From Solibacillus merdavium (GTDB taxonomy: Bacteria; Bacillota; Bacilli; Bacillales_A; Planococcaceae): 32,070 nt of DNA. Position 1 is the first letter of the stretch. Each line of letters starts with the position of its first letter. The DNA lies in the NCBI RefSeq assembly GCF_014836935.1, contig NZ_JACSPW010000025.1, positions 1 to 32,070 of the forward strand, read 5' to 3'. The translations under genes and the position numbers were made by a program. A model generated the notes under the pieces. The model was not told the DNA's origin. It ran no database searches and was given only the letters and a program-made list of their open reading frames with translations. Below are positions 15,250 to 23,153 of the stretch, piece after piece.

Positions 15250-16269
15250 TCATGTCCCAACTAGCAAGCGTTCACCGATTTGAATGCGAGTGTCTGCATC
15301 TGAAACTATGGTTAATTGAGTTTCGTTAGCGAGCGCTGTGTAGATCATTTCTCGGCCTTGGAATTGGACGTTTTGGATTTCGACTTCAATGCCATGTTGA
15401 TTATCGGCTGTAGGTTTAAGTTGCTCTGGACGTAATGGGCATAAGCCAGCTTGTTTAAATGATGTAGAAACCTTCGGGAAATGCCACGATACATTTGGAC
15501 TTAATGCTGGGGAAAATTGATCATTGTCCCATGTTCCTTCTAATAGGTTGGCTTTACCTACAAAGTCTGCAACAAAAGGTGTTTCTGGGTAATAATAAAT
15601 TTCCTGTGGTGTGCCGATTTGTTCGATTTTTCCAGCATTCATAACGACAATTTTATCAGCCATTGCCAATGCTTCTCCCTGATCGTGCGTAACGTAGACG
15701 ATCGCTTTTTTAAACTGGCGATGAATTTTTTGAATTTCATAGCGCAATTCAATCCGCAGTTTGGCATCAAGACTACTTAACGGCTCATCCATTAAAATCA
15801 GTGCAGGTGCGGGACTTAAAGCTCGTGCAATCGCAACTCGCTGCTTTTGCCCGCCGGAAAGTTCATGGGGGTAGCGATCGGCTAAGTGACTCATGCTCAT
15901 GGCGCTTAACATTTCTTCTACGCGTACATCGGGCTGTTTTTTGAAAGCTTCACTAACAAATCGATGATGCTTTAAAGGAAATGCCACTTGCTCCTTTACT
16001 TTCATATGAGGCCATAATGCAAATGATTGGAATACTAAACTAATATTGCGTTGTTCTGGTGGTACCCGGTTCATTAATGCGTCATCCATTAAAAGTTCGC
16101 CACTCGTTGGACGTTCAAATCCAGCGAGAATTTTCAGCAGTGTCGTTTTACCACAGCCTGAAGGACCAACAATCGCCACAAATTCACCATCTTCAATTGT
16201 TAAATCGATTCCTTTCAAAACATCTGTGGAGCCGAATGATTTTTTTATATTTTTTAATTCAGTGATCAT
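15250..16269 (-). CDS. ABC transporter ATPase of the Fe3+/phosphonate/polyamine importer group
   Basis: A 339-residue ATPase that powers the import system of this operon. Walker A is GPSGCGKTT (about residue 35), the signature is LSGGQKQR (about 140), Walker B is LILMDEPLSSLD, and the switch His is in VTHDQ. Residues after about 240 form a TOBE-type substrate-sensing domain. Length and layout match FbpC/PotA/PhnT-type ATPases. It is the last gene of six and overlaps the permease gene by 11 bp. Twenty bases at its 3' side (15220-15239) repeat the ribosome site and start of the gene at 5166. Confidence 0.9.
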   Translation of the reverse strand: MITELKNIKKSFGSTDVLKGIDLTIEDGEFVAIVGPSGCGKTTLLKILAGFERPTSGELLMDDALMNRVPPEQRNISLVFQSFALWPHMKVKEQVAFPLKHHRFVSEAFKKQPDVRVEEMLSAMSMSHLADRYPHELSGGQKQRVAIARALSPAPALILMDEPLSSLDAKLRIELRYEIQKIHRQFKKAIVYVTHDQGEALAMADKIVVMNAGKIEQIGTPQEIYYYPETPFVADFVGKANLLEGTWDNDQFSPALSPNVSWHFPKVSTSFKQAGLCPLRPEQLKPTADNQHGIEVEIQNVQFQGREMIYTALANETQLTIVSDADTRIQIGERLLVGT

Positions 16270-17956
16270 GCGAAACCCTCTTTCTACGTATTATTGCACT
16301 TATCCCATAGAGTAATCCGGCGAAAATGGACATGTATAGTAAAACAATAGCGGAAAACGCAGTTGAGTATGTCGTATACCCAGCTTGCTCAAAGTTATAA
16401 ATTAGCACGCCGATTGTTTCAGCACCGCTTGACCATAGTAAGGAAGAGACCGTTAATTCTGTTAATGTATTTAAAATGACAAGAACAGAGCCGCTAATAA
16501 TACCTGGTAAAAATAGTGGTAGTAATATAGCTTTCCATTTCGCCCATACCGAAGCACCACTAATATGTGCGGCCTCCTCTAAGTCAGTAGACACTTGCAG
16601 AATGGCTGTACTGCTGCCTCGCACTTGCAAAAACATAAAACGTGTAACATAGGCAATAAGTAAAATCCAGATGGAGCCATATATGCCAGGATTCCAACCC
16701 GGAATTGGCTGCATCCATGCGAGGATCATCGCTAAAGCTAACACCATACCTGGTAATGTGTACGGAATCGCAACAATCAGCTCAAGTGTTTTCGAAAAAA
16801 TAGTGTTTTTTCGAATTCGCATATACGCAATAATCGTACCTGCAACAACACAAATAACAGCTGTGGCAATCGCTAATATCGTGCTCGTCTGTAATGCATC
16901 TCCAACTTTATTATAGTCGTAAAGTAAAAAGTTATAATTGTATAGCGTGAATGTATCGAGCGTAAGAGGCACTCCATATGTTTTTACGAACGAAGTCTTT
17001 AGCATGGAAATTAGGGGTACGATGCTAAATAATAAAACAAGTGCCCAAACGATAATTTCGACTAAGCTACGCCACTTTCCCAAATCTACTCTTGGTGTAT
17101 GATCGATATAGCTCGTTTCCATTACTTTAGAGCGACGTAAAAGCAGCCACTGAAGACCCGTAACAATAAGGGCGATTAAAGCAAGTAGCACTGATAATGT
17201 AGCAGCTCTTGCGAAAGCATTATTTCCGTAGCCGATTACTTCCTGGAAAATGGCTGTACTTAACACCGTAATATTCGCAGGAATTCCTAAAAAAGCAGGG
17301 ATGCCGAAATTATCTAAATTTGAAAGAAACGCAATCATGCCACCGCCAATAATGCCAGGCAATGATAATGGTAACGTAACGACAATGAATGTTTTGATTC
17401 GACTGCCGCCAGATGTACGAATAGCCCACTCAAGTTCTTTTGGAATTCGCTTTAACACGTTTACCGTAAACATATATACTAATGGAAAATGAGAAACACC
17501 TAATAAAAATGCGATGCCCGTCAGCGAATATAAATTAACGGTGATCGGTAAATCTTTGACGAATTGGGTCCAAGCAATCGTCACGATATAAGACGGAATA
17601 ATAAATGGTAACATAATGAAAATTTGAATCCATTTCTTTCCGCGGAAATTGGTATACGCCATAATCCAAGCGAAGGTTACACCTAATACTAAAGCTAAAA
17701 TTGTAGAGACGACGACAATGAAAGCCGTGTTTTTAAGCATATTCCAAGTGAAAGGCTCACTTAAAATGGTTGTATAATGTTTCAGAGACAATATGCCATC
17801 ATATTGAAAGCTTTGCCAAACAAGACGCAGAATTGGTACTATGAAAAATATAAAGATAAGTACCGAAGAAAGGGTAATGAGCCCTTTTTTCGATATGAGT
17901 AAAGCAGAAGATTTTTGTGTAGCTTTGATATTACTTTGAGTCGAAAAATGCGTCAT
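16259..17956 (-). CDS. ABC transporter permease with two fused membrane domains
   Basis: A 565-residue inner-membrane permease in which the two halves are joined in one chain, as in FbpB and some 2-aminoethylphosphonate permeases. About 12 hydrophobic segments are seen. Each half has its ATPase-contact loop: EWAIRTSGGSRIKTF...LPLSLPGI (about residues 175-205) and LEEAAHISGASVWAKW...LPLFLPGI (about 450-485). It starts two bases after the stop of the binding protein gene and overlaps the ATPase gene, so three transporter parts are made together. Confidence 0.9.
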   Translation of the reverse strand: MTHFSTQSNIKATQKSSALLISKKGLITLSSVLIFIFFIVPILRLVWQSFQYDGILSLKHYTTILSEPFTWNMLKNTAFIVVVSTILALVLGVTFAWIMAYTNFRGKKWIQIFIMLPFIIPSYIVTIAWTQFVKDLPITVNLYSLTGIAFLLGVSHFPLVYMFTVNVLKRIPKELEWAIRTSGGSRIKTFIVVTLPLSLPGIIGGGMIAFLSNLDNFGIPAFLGIPANITVLSTAIFQEVIGYGNNAFARAATLSVLLALIALIVTGLQWLLLRRSKVMETSYIDHTPRVDLGKWRSLVEIIVWALVLLFSIVPLISMLKTSFVKTYGVPLTLDTFTLYNYNFLLYDYNKVGDALQTSTILAIATAVICVVAGTIIAYMRIRKNTIFSKTLELIVAIPYTLPGMVLALAMILAWMQPIPGWNPGIYGSIWILLIAYVTRFMFLQVRGSSTAILQVSTDLEEAAHISGASVWAKWKAILLPLFLPGIISGSVLVILNTLTELTVSSLLWSSGAETIGVLIYNFEQAGYTTYSTAFSAIVLLYMSIFAGLLYGISAIIRRKRVSHDH

Positions 17957-17958
17957 TC

Positions 17959-18996
17959 TTATTCCCCAAATAATGTTTTAAATTCATTTTTATCTGATTC
18001 GCGTCCATTATATAGCTCTTCTACACTGCTTAATAATACATTAAGTTCATCAACACCTTTAAGTCCTTCTGGTGCTGTAACATCTGAACGAATAGGTGCG
18101 TAGCCTAAACTTGCTGCAAGCTCTTGACCTTCTTTAGAAAGAACGAAGTCGATGAAAGCTTGGGCTGCTTTTTCATCTTGAGCATCCTTTACTAATGCGA
18201 TTGGCTCCGTAATTACCGGTACACCTTCTTCCGGGTAAGTGATGGCTATTGGTGAACCTTCTTTTGCCGCATTATTTACTAAATAGTCTACAATCATTGC
18301 GTAGTTGTTTTCACCAGCTTGCAAGCCTTTTAATGCAGCACCATTTCCTTGGACAACTGTCGCTTTGCCTTCTTTTAACGCTTTATAATAATCCCAGCCG
18401 AAGTGATCGTTGCGTGTGAAAATTCCTAAATTGTATGCAGCAGCACCTGAATAAAGAGGGCTAGGCATAATCGTTTCATTCGCCTTTTCTGTTAATACGC
18501 TCCAGGATGTCGGTGCTTCTGTAACCGCATCTGTGTTATAACCGATTACTGTTGCCATTACTTTTGTGCCGTAATATGTTAAATCTTTGTCAATAAATTC
18601 TTCAGAAATATTTTCTTTCTCCGGTGAATCATAGCTTTCTAGTAAATCTTGATTTTTCAAGTTTTCAAATGTTACGTGATCTGCCAGTAACAACACATCT
18701 GCTTGAATATCGCCAGCTGTATTTTCTGCTAAAATTTTCCCAACAACTTCCTCTGTTCCTGAACGGAATAATTCAACTTCTATCTCTGGGTATAAATTAT
18801 TAAACTCTGAAATAAGTTTTGTCGCATCAGCTTCAGGCTGAGAAGTATAGAAGCTAACCGTACCATCAATTGTTGCTTCAGCTTCAGTTGCTGTATTATC
18901 GTTTGCGTTGACCTCATTTGCTGTATCTTCCTCAGTCGATCCACATGCTGCTAAAATTGCTGTTGATAATAACGCAGTCATCCATAATTTTTTCAT
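17959..18996 (-). CDS. Substrate-binding lipoprotein of the ABC importer
   Basis: A 345-residue extracellular solute-binding protein. The signal MKKLWMTALLSTAILAAC has a lipobox (ILAAC, Cys at 18), so it is anchored to the outer face of the membrane. The mature part begins with a low-complexity Asn/Thr/Glu linker and then GTVSFYTSQPEADATKLI, typical of the FbpA/AfuA/2-aminoethylphosphonate-binding cluster. It lacks a clear run of tyrosines near the C-terminus as used for iron in FbpA, which would weaken an iron role. The start lies behind AAAGGAG and overlaps the SurE stop by ATGA. Confidence 0.88.
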   Translation of the reverse strand: MKKLWMTALLSTAILAACGSTEEDTANEVNANDNTATEAEATIDGTVSFYTSQPEADATKLISEFNNLYPEIEVELFRSGTEEVVGKILAENTAGDIQADVLLLADHVTFENLKNQDLLESYDSPEKENISEEFIDKDLTYYGTKVMATVIGYNTDAVTEAPTSWSVLTEKANETIMPSPLYSGAAAYNLGIFTRNDHFGWDYYKALKEGKATVVQGNGAALKGLQAGENNYAMIVDYLVNNAAKEGSPIAITYPEEGVPVITEPIALVKDAQDEKAAQAFIDFVLSKEGQELAASLGYAPIRSDVTAPEGLKGVDELNVLLSSVEELYNGRESDKNEFKTLFGE

Positions 18997-19772
18997 TTTT
19001 TAAGAGCTCCTTTTATCAATAATTGTGTTTGTTGTAATAAATCTTGATTGATAAAGCTGACTGTTAAAGGGGTAATGGTTAAATAACCTTGTGTAATTAA
19101 TGAAAAGTCTGCATTGCCCGCTTCACTTTGTATCGTTTTCCGATAATCTTTTAGCCAATAAAAGAGCTGTCCCATCCCATCTTCAATATGAACATGTTTG
19201 TATCGTTTGACCGAAAAATCTAGCTCGGTAACGATAGGCCCTAAATAATGATTGGGCTCAACATATGGTAGATTCACGTTATAGACAGTCCCATTTTTTA
19301 AATCTTGGTGAAGAAAATTTTGTAAAAATTGATATAAATATTGTTTTGGGTACTTTAAATTTAATTTTTCCGCATCATAGGCATCTACAGAAATGGCAAA
19401 TGCTTTATAACCGAGCGAAGCACCTTCAATTGCAGCACTGATCGTCCCGGAGTAGTAGACATCCCTTCCAATATTTGAGCCGAGATTAATACCGGAAATG
19501 ATAAAGTCGATCGGTTCTTTGACAAGGACATCTAATGCTAGTTTTACACAGTCAGCAGGGGTCCCATCAATGCACCACGCATGAATATGCTCACCGAAAA
19601 GATCGGTTTTTTGAATGTTTAACGGCTTACGTAATGTAATTGAATGAGAAATGGCACTTCTTTCTTGGTCGGGACAGCAAACGTACACTTGACCAAAATT
19701 ACTTAAAACTTCGACAAGAGCACGGACACCAGGTGCAAAAATACCATCATCATTTGTAACTAAAAAGTTCAT
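18993..19772 (-). CDS. surE: 5'/3'-nucleotidase SurE
   Basis: A 259-residue metal-dependent phosphatase that removes phosphate from nucleoside 5'- and 3'-monophosphates. The family signature is present: FLVTNDDGIFAPG at the start (metal-binding NDD), DQERSAISHSITL, ISGINLGSNIGRDVYYSGTISAAIEG and a final TITPLT. No signal peptide, so it acts in the cytoplasm. It starts inside the preceding gene (23-bp overlap), behind GGAGATAATAA. SurE is usually found with stationary-phase or DNA-repair genes; its place within an importer operon is unusual and points to catabolic use. Confidence 0.92.
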   Translation of the reverse strand: MNFLVTNDDGIFAPGVRALVEVLSNFGQVYVCCPDQERSAISHSITLRKPLNIQKTDLFGEHIHAWCIDGTPADCVKLALDVLVKEPIDFIISGINLGSNIGRDVYYSGTISAAIEGASLGYKAFAISVDAYDAEKLNLKYPKQYLYQFLQNFLHQDLKNGTVYNVNLPYVEPNHYLGPIVTELDFSVKRYKHVHIEDGMGQLFYWLKDYRKTIQSEAGNADFSLITQGYLTITPLTVSFINQDLLQQTQLLIKGALKK

Positions 19773-20544
19773 TATTTATTATCTCCAGCTCCTTCAAATA
19801 GTTGAGATGTTGCGTAAACATCGTATTGTCATAGCATAAGCCTTCTAACACAACGGGCACGTTTTGTTCTTTAATGCGATGCCAAAGTGTGTGTGGCAGC
19901 AACAATTGTCCCGTACCAAGCGCAACATGAAATTTCTGTTCGGTTGCATCACTTATATGAATTTTATCGATGTTGCGTAACTGACAAAGTTTTTCTTCAA
20001 TATTATCTTGCAACCCAATATGTGCAATATCGAACGTTGTTTTAAATAATGGGTACTTCTCGAGCAGTCGATTTAATGCTTCGGGCTCAACATATAATTC
20101 TTTTGGAAGTTTCTCGAGCAGCTCAAGAGAAATACTAACGCCGGTTTTTTCACTTGCTTTATATAACGTTTTTAAACTTTCATCCATCGCTTGTTCATAA
20201 AATATACTTGAATGACTGGCAATCATTTTTCGACCCGGATGAATCGTAACCGATGGGCAGTTTAATGCTTTTGCAATATAGAGCGCGTTTATTACTTCAT
20301 GAACAGATGCCTTTCGAATTTCTTCATTGAGCGAGGCTAAATTTAAGTCCCAGCTCCGAGCATGGAGAGACACAGCTAGGTTGTATTGCTGCATAAGCTG
20401 TTTAATTTTTGGCAGCGACCAATCTTCCAATTGCATTTGCTCCATCCATAATTCAATTCCTTGTAATTCGGCATCATGTACTTTTTGAAAAATAGTTTCC
20501 AAAGGCTGTCCCCAAAATAACGTAGTTGCAGCATATAATTTCAT
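19750..20544 (-). CDS. Sugar phosphate isomerase/epimerase-like TIM barrel protein
   Basis: A 264-residue protein of the xylose-isomerase/AP-endonuclease-2 superfamily. Expected metal ligands appear in order: Glu in SISLELLEK, Asp and His in TFDIAHIG, His in KIHISDA, and Glu in VVLEGL near the C-terminus. HPGRK at about residue 100 is also typical. No export signal. It overlaps the PHP gene by ATGA upstream and SurE downstream. Members isomerise or epimerise sugars or cleave abasic DNA; alongside two phosphatases and an importer, processing of a sugar (phosphate) moiety is the best guess. Confidence 0.8.
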   Translation of the reverse strand: MKLYAATTLFWGQPLETIFQKVHDAELQGIELWMEQMQLEDWSLPKIKQLMQQYNLAVSLHARSWDLNLASLNEEIRKASVHEVINALYIAKALNCPSVTIHPGRKMIASHSSIFYEQAMDESLKTLYKASEKTGVSISLELLEKLPKELYVEPEALNRLLEKYPLFKTTFDIAHIGLQDNIEEKLCQLRNIDKIHISDATEQKFHVALGTGQLLLPHTLWHRIKEQNVPVVLEGLCYDNTMFTQHLNYLKELEIINNELFSYK

Positions 20545-21374
20545 ACGTTCACACCACTTTTTTTGCTTAATGCTACTAGGAAAGGAACAACATCGGCTTC
20601 TTCGTAAACGACAGATCCTGGTAAGTAGGGGCTTCTTGAATGCACACCATGGAAGTCGCTGCCAACTGTTTTATACAGATTATAATTGTCTGCGATTTTC
20701 TTGAAATGGATTACTTGTTCCTGACTATGAAGAGGATAAAAGACTTCGATTCCATCAATTCCTTCCGCTATTACTTTTTCTATAGAATAATCAAACTTAT
20801 AAATTCCTGGATGTGCTAACACAGCCAAACCACCAGCATGATGAATCATTTGAATTGCTTCAGCTGAGGTAGCCCCTTTTCGGACTTCAAAGGCAGGGGC
20901 ACCTTTTGTTAATAGTTTTTCATAGGCGGCTTGAGTATTTTCAAAATAGCCTAATGACACAAGTTCATCGGCGATATGGGTGCGTACAATGATTCCACCT
21001 TCAGCACGCTGTTGAACCTTTTCATAATCGATTGGATAGCCGAGTTGCTGAAGCTTAACCACTATTTTTTTAGACCAGTGAATACGTTCTTCTCTGCGCA
21101 TATTGCAATAATGGATGAGCTGTTCATTTTGTAAATCCAGACCATATCCTAAAATATGTAGTTCACCGTTTGGTCCATCTGTATTGAATTCCAACGCAGT
21201 AATTAAAGTCGATTGAGTAAATTCCGTATTTGCTAGTTGTTCATATGCTTTTATCGTGTCATGATCAGCAATCGCAAAGTGCGTTACTTGTTGTTCGCGT
21301 ATTAAAGTTACTAGTTGTTCAGGTGTCAACTCGCCATCTGAACAGTTTGTATGCATATGTAAGTCAATAAGCAT
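20541..21374 (-). CDS. PHP-domain phosphoesterase (YciV/TrpH-like)
   Basis: A 277-residue metal-dependent phosphoesterase. The PHP motifs are DLHMHTNCSDGELTPEQLV (HxH), FAIADHDT, ALEFNT, RTHIADEL, LAVLAHPG and VGSDFHG, giving the full metal-ligand set. Relatives hydrolyse nucleoside 3',5'-bisphosphates, short RNA, or cyclic phosphate intermediates. The start is ATG at 21374 behind GGAGGTG; an in-frame TTG eight codons upstream would include the ribosome site in the coding region and is rejected. This is the first gene of the six-gene operon. The start site is bracketed by an inverted repeat, and a PhoP-box-like sequence lies upstream. Confidence 0.88.
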   Translation of the reverse strand: MLIDLHMHTNCSDGELTPEQLVTLIREQQVTHFAIADHDTIKAYEQLANTEFTQSTLITALEFNTDGPNGELHILGYGLDLQNEQLIHYCNMRREERIHWSKKIVVKLQQLGYPIDYEKVQQRAEGGIIVRTHIADELVSLGYFENTQAAYEKLLTKGAPAFEVRKGATSAEAIQMIHHAGGLAVLAHPGIYKFDYSIEKVIAEGIDGIEVFYPLHSQEQVIHFKKIADNYNLYKTVGSDFHGVHSRSPYLPGSVVYEEADVVPFLVALSKKSGVNV

Positions 21375-21399
21375 TGTTATCACCTCCACCGATAACAAT
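21373..21399 (-). promoter_or_regulatory. Inverted repeat enclosing the operon's first ribosome site
   Basis: ATTGTTATC (minus strand, 21399-21391) and GATAACAAT (21381-21373) are perfect 9-bp arms around GGTGGAGGT. The Shine-Dalgarno sits in the loop and the second arm runs into the ATG. In RNA this would present the site in a 9-nt loop and bury the start; in DNA it is a dyad suited to a repressor dimer. Confidence 0.6.
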
Positions 21400-21464
21400 A
21401 CTCGTTAAATGTAAAGGGAAGTATTCGGAAATTATTAATAATTAGTAAATTGTGATTTATCGGA

Positions 21465-21493
21465 AATATCAGGTGAGTGGCTCATTTTCACAA
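21465..21493 (-). promoter_or_regulatory. Candidate promoter of the phosphoesterase-transporter operon
   Basis: On the minus strand TTGTGA (21493-21488), 17 bp, GATATT (21470-21465), about 90 bp upstream of the first start codon. Both hexamers are moderate matches. The TTNACA repeats begin exactly at this -35 and extend upstream, where a response regulator would touch polymerase. Confidence 0.4.
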
Positions 21494-21527
21494 CTTATTT
21501 ACAATTAATTAACATGCTGTCTTTACA
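21487..21527 (+). promoter_or_regulatory. PhoP-box-like array of TTNACA repeats
   Basis: TTCACA (21487), TTTACA (21498) and TTAACA (21509) lie at exact 11-bp pitch, and a fourth TTTACA begins at 21522 (13 bp on). In Bacillus the phosphate-starvation regulator PhoP binds such TT(A/C/T)ACA repeats with about 5 bp between them. The repeats read on the strand opposite to the operon, which is less usual for activated genes. In AT-rich DNA one hexamer is cheap, but three in register are not. Confidence 0.55.
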
Positions 21528-21762
21528 TTCTCTCAATAATGGGAGATCAATATGATTATTGAAATTGATTGGGGTGCGGTAATAAGGAGTACGTGCAAGA
21601 GATTTTATTGAGGAAAAGGAAAAGGGAAAGGAAAAGGAAAAGGGATTCTATTTTAAAATAATCATAATTTATGAAGATGGTTTGCTAACTGAATTTTTAA
21701 GGTAGCAGGCAATTTTGCAAATTTAGTGAGTTTGCAAAGTGGCATTTTAAAATATAAGGTAT

Positions 21763-21811
21763 GGTAACCTGGCACAGAATTGATGTGCACAGGTATAACC
21801 AGGCTTTTTTT
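21763..21811 (+). repeat. Terminator-like hairpin, copy 2, without an obvious upstream gene
   Basis: This has the same hairpin as 15133-15182, with TATAACCAGGC and a T-run at 21805-21811. No plus-strand gene precedes it within 2 kb, only the divergent start of the leftward operon. Either it ends a short untranslated RNA begun near the PhoP-like box, or it is a spread repeat. The stretch 21528-22107 has no other gene; it also holds a purine tract of GGAAAA units (about 21612-21645) and an exact 18-bp tandem repeat (21831-21866). Confidence 0.65.
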
Positions 21812-22118
21812 GTGTTTGTTAAAATCCTAGGAAGGGGGTTATCTAGTTGAAGGGGGTTATCTAGTTGTTTTTTAGCCTTTAATATAAAATCTAATATTTG
21901 AAGCCCCATAAGCTGTGCCAGCTAAAATTAAAGTAGTTGGAAAGTAAAATCTAGAAGATAGATGAGGATTCTTTGCTGAAATATACTAAAGATTATGAAA
22001 TAATGTTCTTAGACTAACGGATAGATTAGCTGATTAAAAGTTTTTTTAGGATTGCGTCAAAAATAGTATTATAAATTTATTAATGGAAGAACAGGAATCT
22101 ATCTCAAGGGGGAGGATT

Positions 22119-22567
22119 TTGTTAAAACAGCAAAAATTATAGGCCTCATTGGTTTAATTTTATTTGCATTTTTTAGTGGTTATATAACTGGAAAAGTAAA
22201 GTTTAACGAGGCTTCACGGGAAATTAGAATTGGATATGATAACATAGAAAATATTGGACAAATAGATATTGAAAAAGTTATTACAGACACAGAAAATCAA
22301 AGGATAGTAGATAACTTTCTAATGATTTACCTACATAAAGAACAACTTTCAAATATTAATGTAAATCTAGATAAGCCAGATGTTCATATTTCAGTAATTA
22401 ATCCGAAAGAGTCCACGGGCTTAATTGATTCCAGACTATGGTTCACGAATGAAGGGGCTGTTATTGGAGTTCGTTCTGGAGAAGATTGGGATCAAGTCAA
22501 ATATTTCGAAATCAATATAAATGATGCTAATTACATTAAAGAACAGATTGGTTACCAAGAAGAGTGA
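22119..22567 (+). pseudogene. Membrane-anchored protein gene with a one-base deletion near its start
   Basis: From 22124 to the stop at 22565-22567 one frame stays open and encodes a hydrophobic anchor (IIGLIGLILFAFFSGYITG) and an outer domain, but it has no ATG, GTG or TTG before 22322. A TTG at 22119 follows the purine-rich GGGGGAGG, and TTGTTAAAACAG would enter the anchor frame if the A-run were one base longer, giving MLKTAKIIGLIG. The repaired protein has about 149 residues. As sequenced, the TTG frame stops at 22140-22142. This may be a real mutation, an assembly error, or slippage on the A-run. A shorter frame from ATG 22322 would lack the anchor and has no good ribosome site. Family unknown. 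Confidence 0.7.
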
Positions 22568-22626
22568 GTTATTCTTCAATTAATAGGCGCTTTAGTTCCA
22601 TGAGGATAGTATAATATTTCGCAAAA

Positions 22627-22658
22627 ACAAACGCTCAGAATCGGAGCGTTTGTTTTTT
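22627..22658 (+). terminator. Rho-independent terminator
   Basis: ACAAACGCTC (22627-22636) pairs with GAGCGTTTGT (22644-22653) around AGAATCG, and a T-run follows. It ends the transcript of the frameshifted gene. Confidence 0.9.
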
Positions 22659-22765
22659 ATATAACTATTTCACTGTTGTAATATAGGCTGATTTTTAGAG
22701 CGAAATTAAAAACAATAACTAATGGCATTGAACAACTCCTTACAGTGTTTATAAATAGTTAGAAG

Positions 22766-23131
22766 TTAATTAAACAACAACTTTAATAACAATTTTCTTG
22801 CTTGCTCAAAGGTTATATATTCCTGATAGAAATGATGATAATTTGCTATTTGGTCTTCTAGAAATTCATATTGATAGTGCTCAAAAAAAGATTGAAATAG
22901 CATATCGATTTGACCTTGGGGGATTTGATTTATCCTATCACTTAAAACATAACTTAGCGTGCCGGCTATGTTCATACAGTAAAAATGAAAATCATCATAG
23001 AAATCCACCTCATCAGGTAATTTCATAAATTCTGTTCGAAAATCTTCCGTTATTTTACTAATATCATTGGTAGGAAATGGTTTTCTTAATTCAGGATCAA
23101 TTTCGGTTAATTGCTTTAAAATGGCGTTCAT
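22766..23131 (-). CDS. Small acidic helical protein, unknown function
   Basis: 121 residues from the ATG at 23131 (MNAILKQLTEIDPEL), which lies behind AAGGGAG. A longer frame to 23188 would overlap the upstream gene and begin with an Arg/Lys-rich stretch that is only the other reading of its lysine codons. Aromatic-rich middle (DFYDDFHFYCMNIAG, FFEHYQYEF). No family recognised. It follows the lysine-tailed gene by 22 bp, so they form an operon; the acidic partner could neutralise the basic one. Confidence 0.65.
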   Translation of the reverse strand: MNAILKQLTEIDPELRKPFPTNDISKITEDFRTEFMKLPDEVDFYDDFHFYCMNIAGTLSYVLSDRINQIPQGQIDMLFQSFFEHYQYEFLEDQIANYHHFYQEYITFEQARKLLLKLLFN

Positions 23132-23153
23132 AGGATCTCCCTTAATGTTGGTG

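Noticed and set aside
15250-18996. Plain ferric-iron or 2-aminoethylphosphonate importer
   Set aside because: The transporter type allows both, but no phosphonatase, C-P lyase or iron genes accompany it; SurE and PHP genes suggest a phosphoester. Kept as an alternative only.
21552-21611. 19-codon frame MIIEIDWGAVI... behind GGGAG near the PhoP-like box
   Set aside because: The spacing is plausible, but nothing else supports it; too short to claim without conservation.
21697-21909. 70-aa minus-strand open frame
   Set aside because: It runs through the terminator-like hairpin and the 18-bp tandem repeat, has no ribosome site, and looks non-coding.
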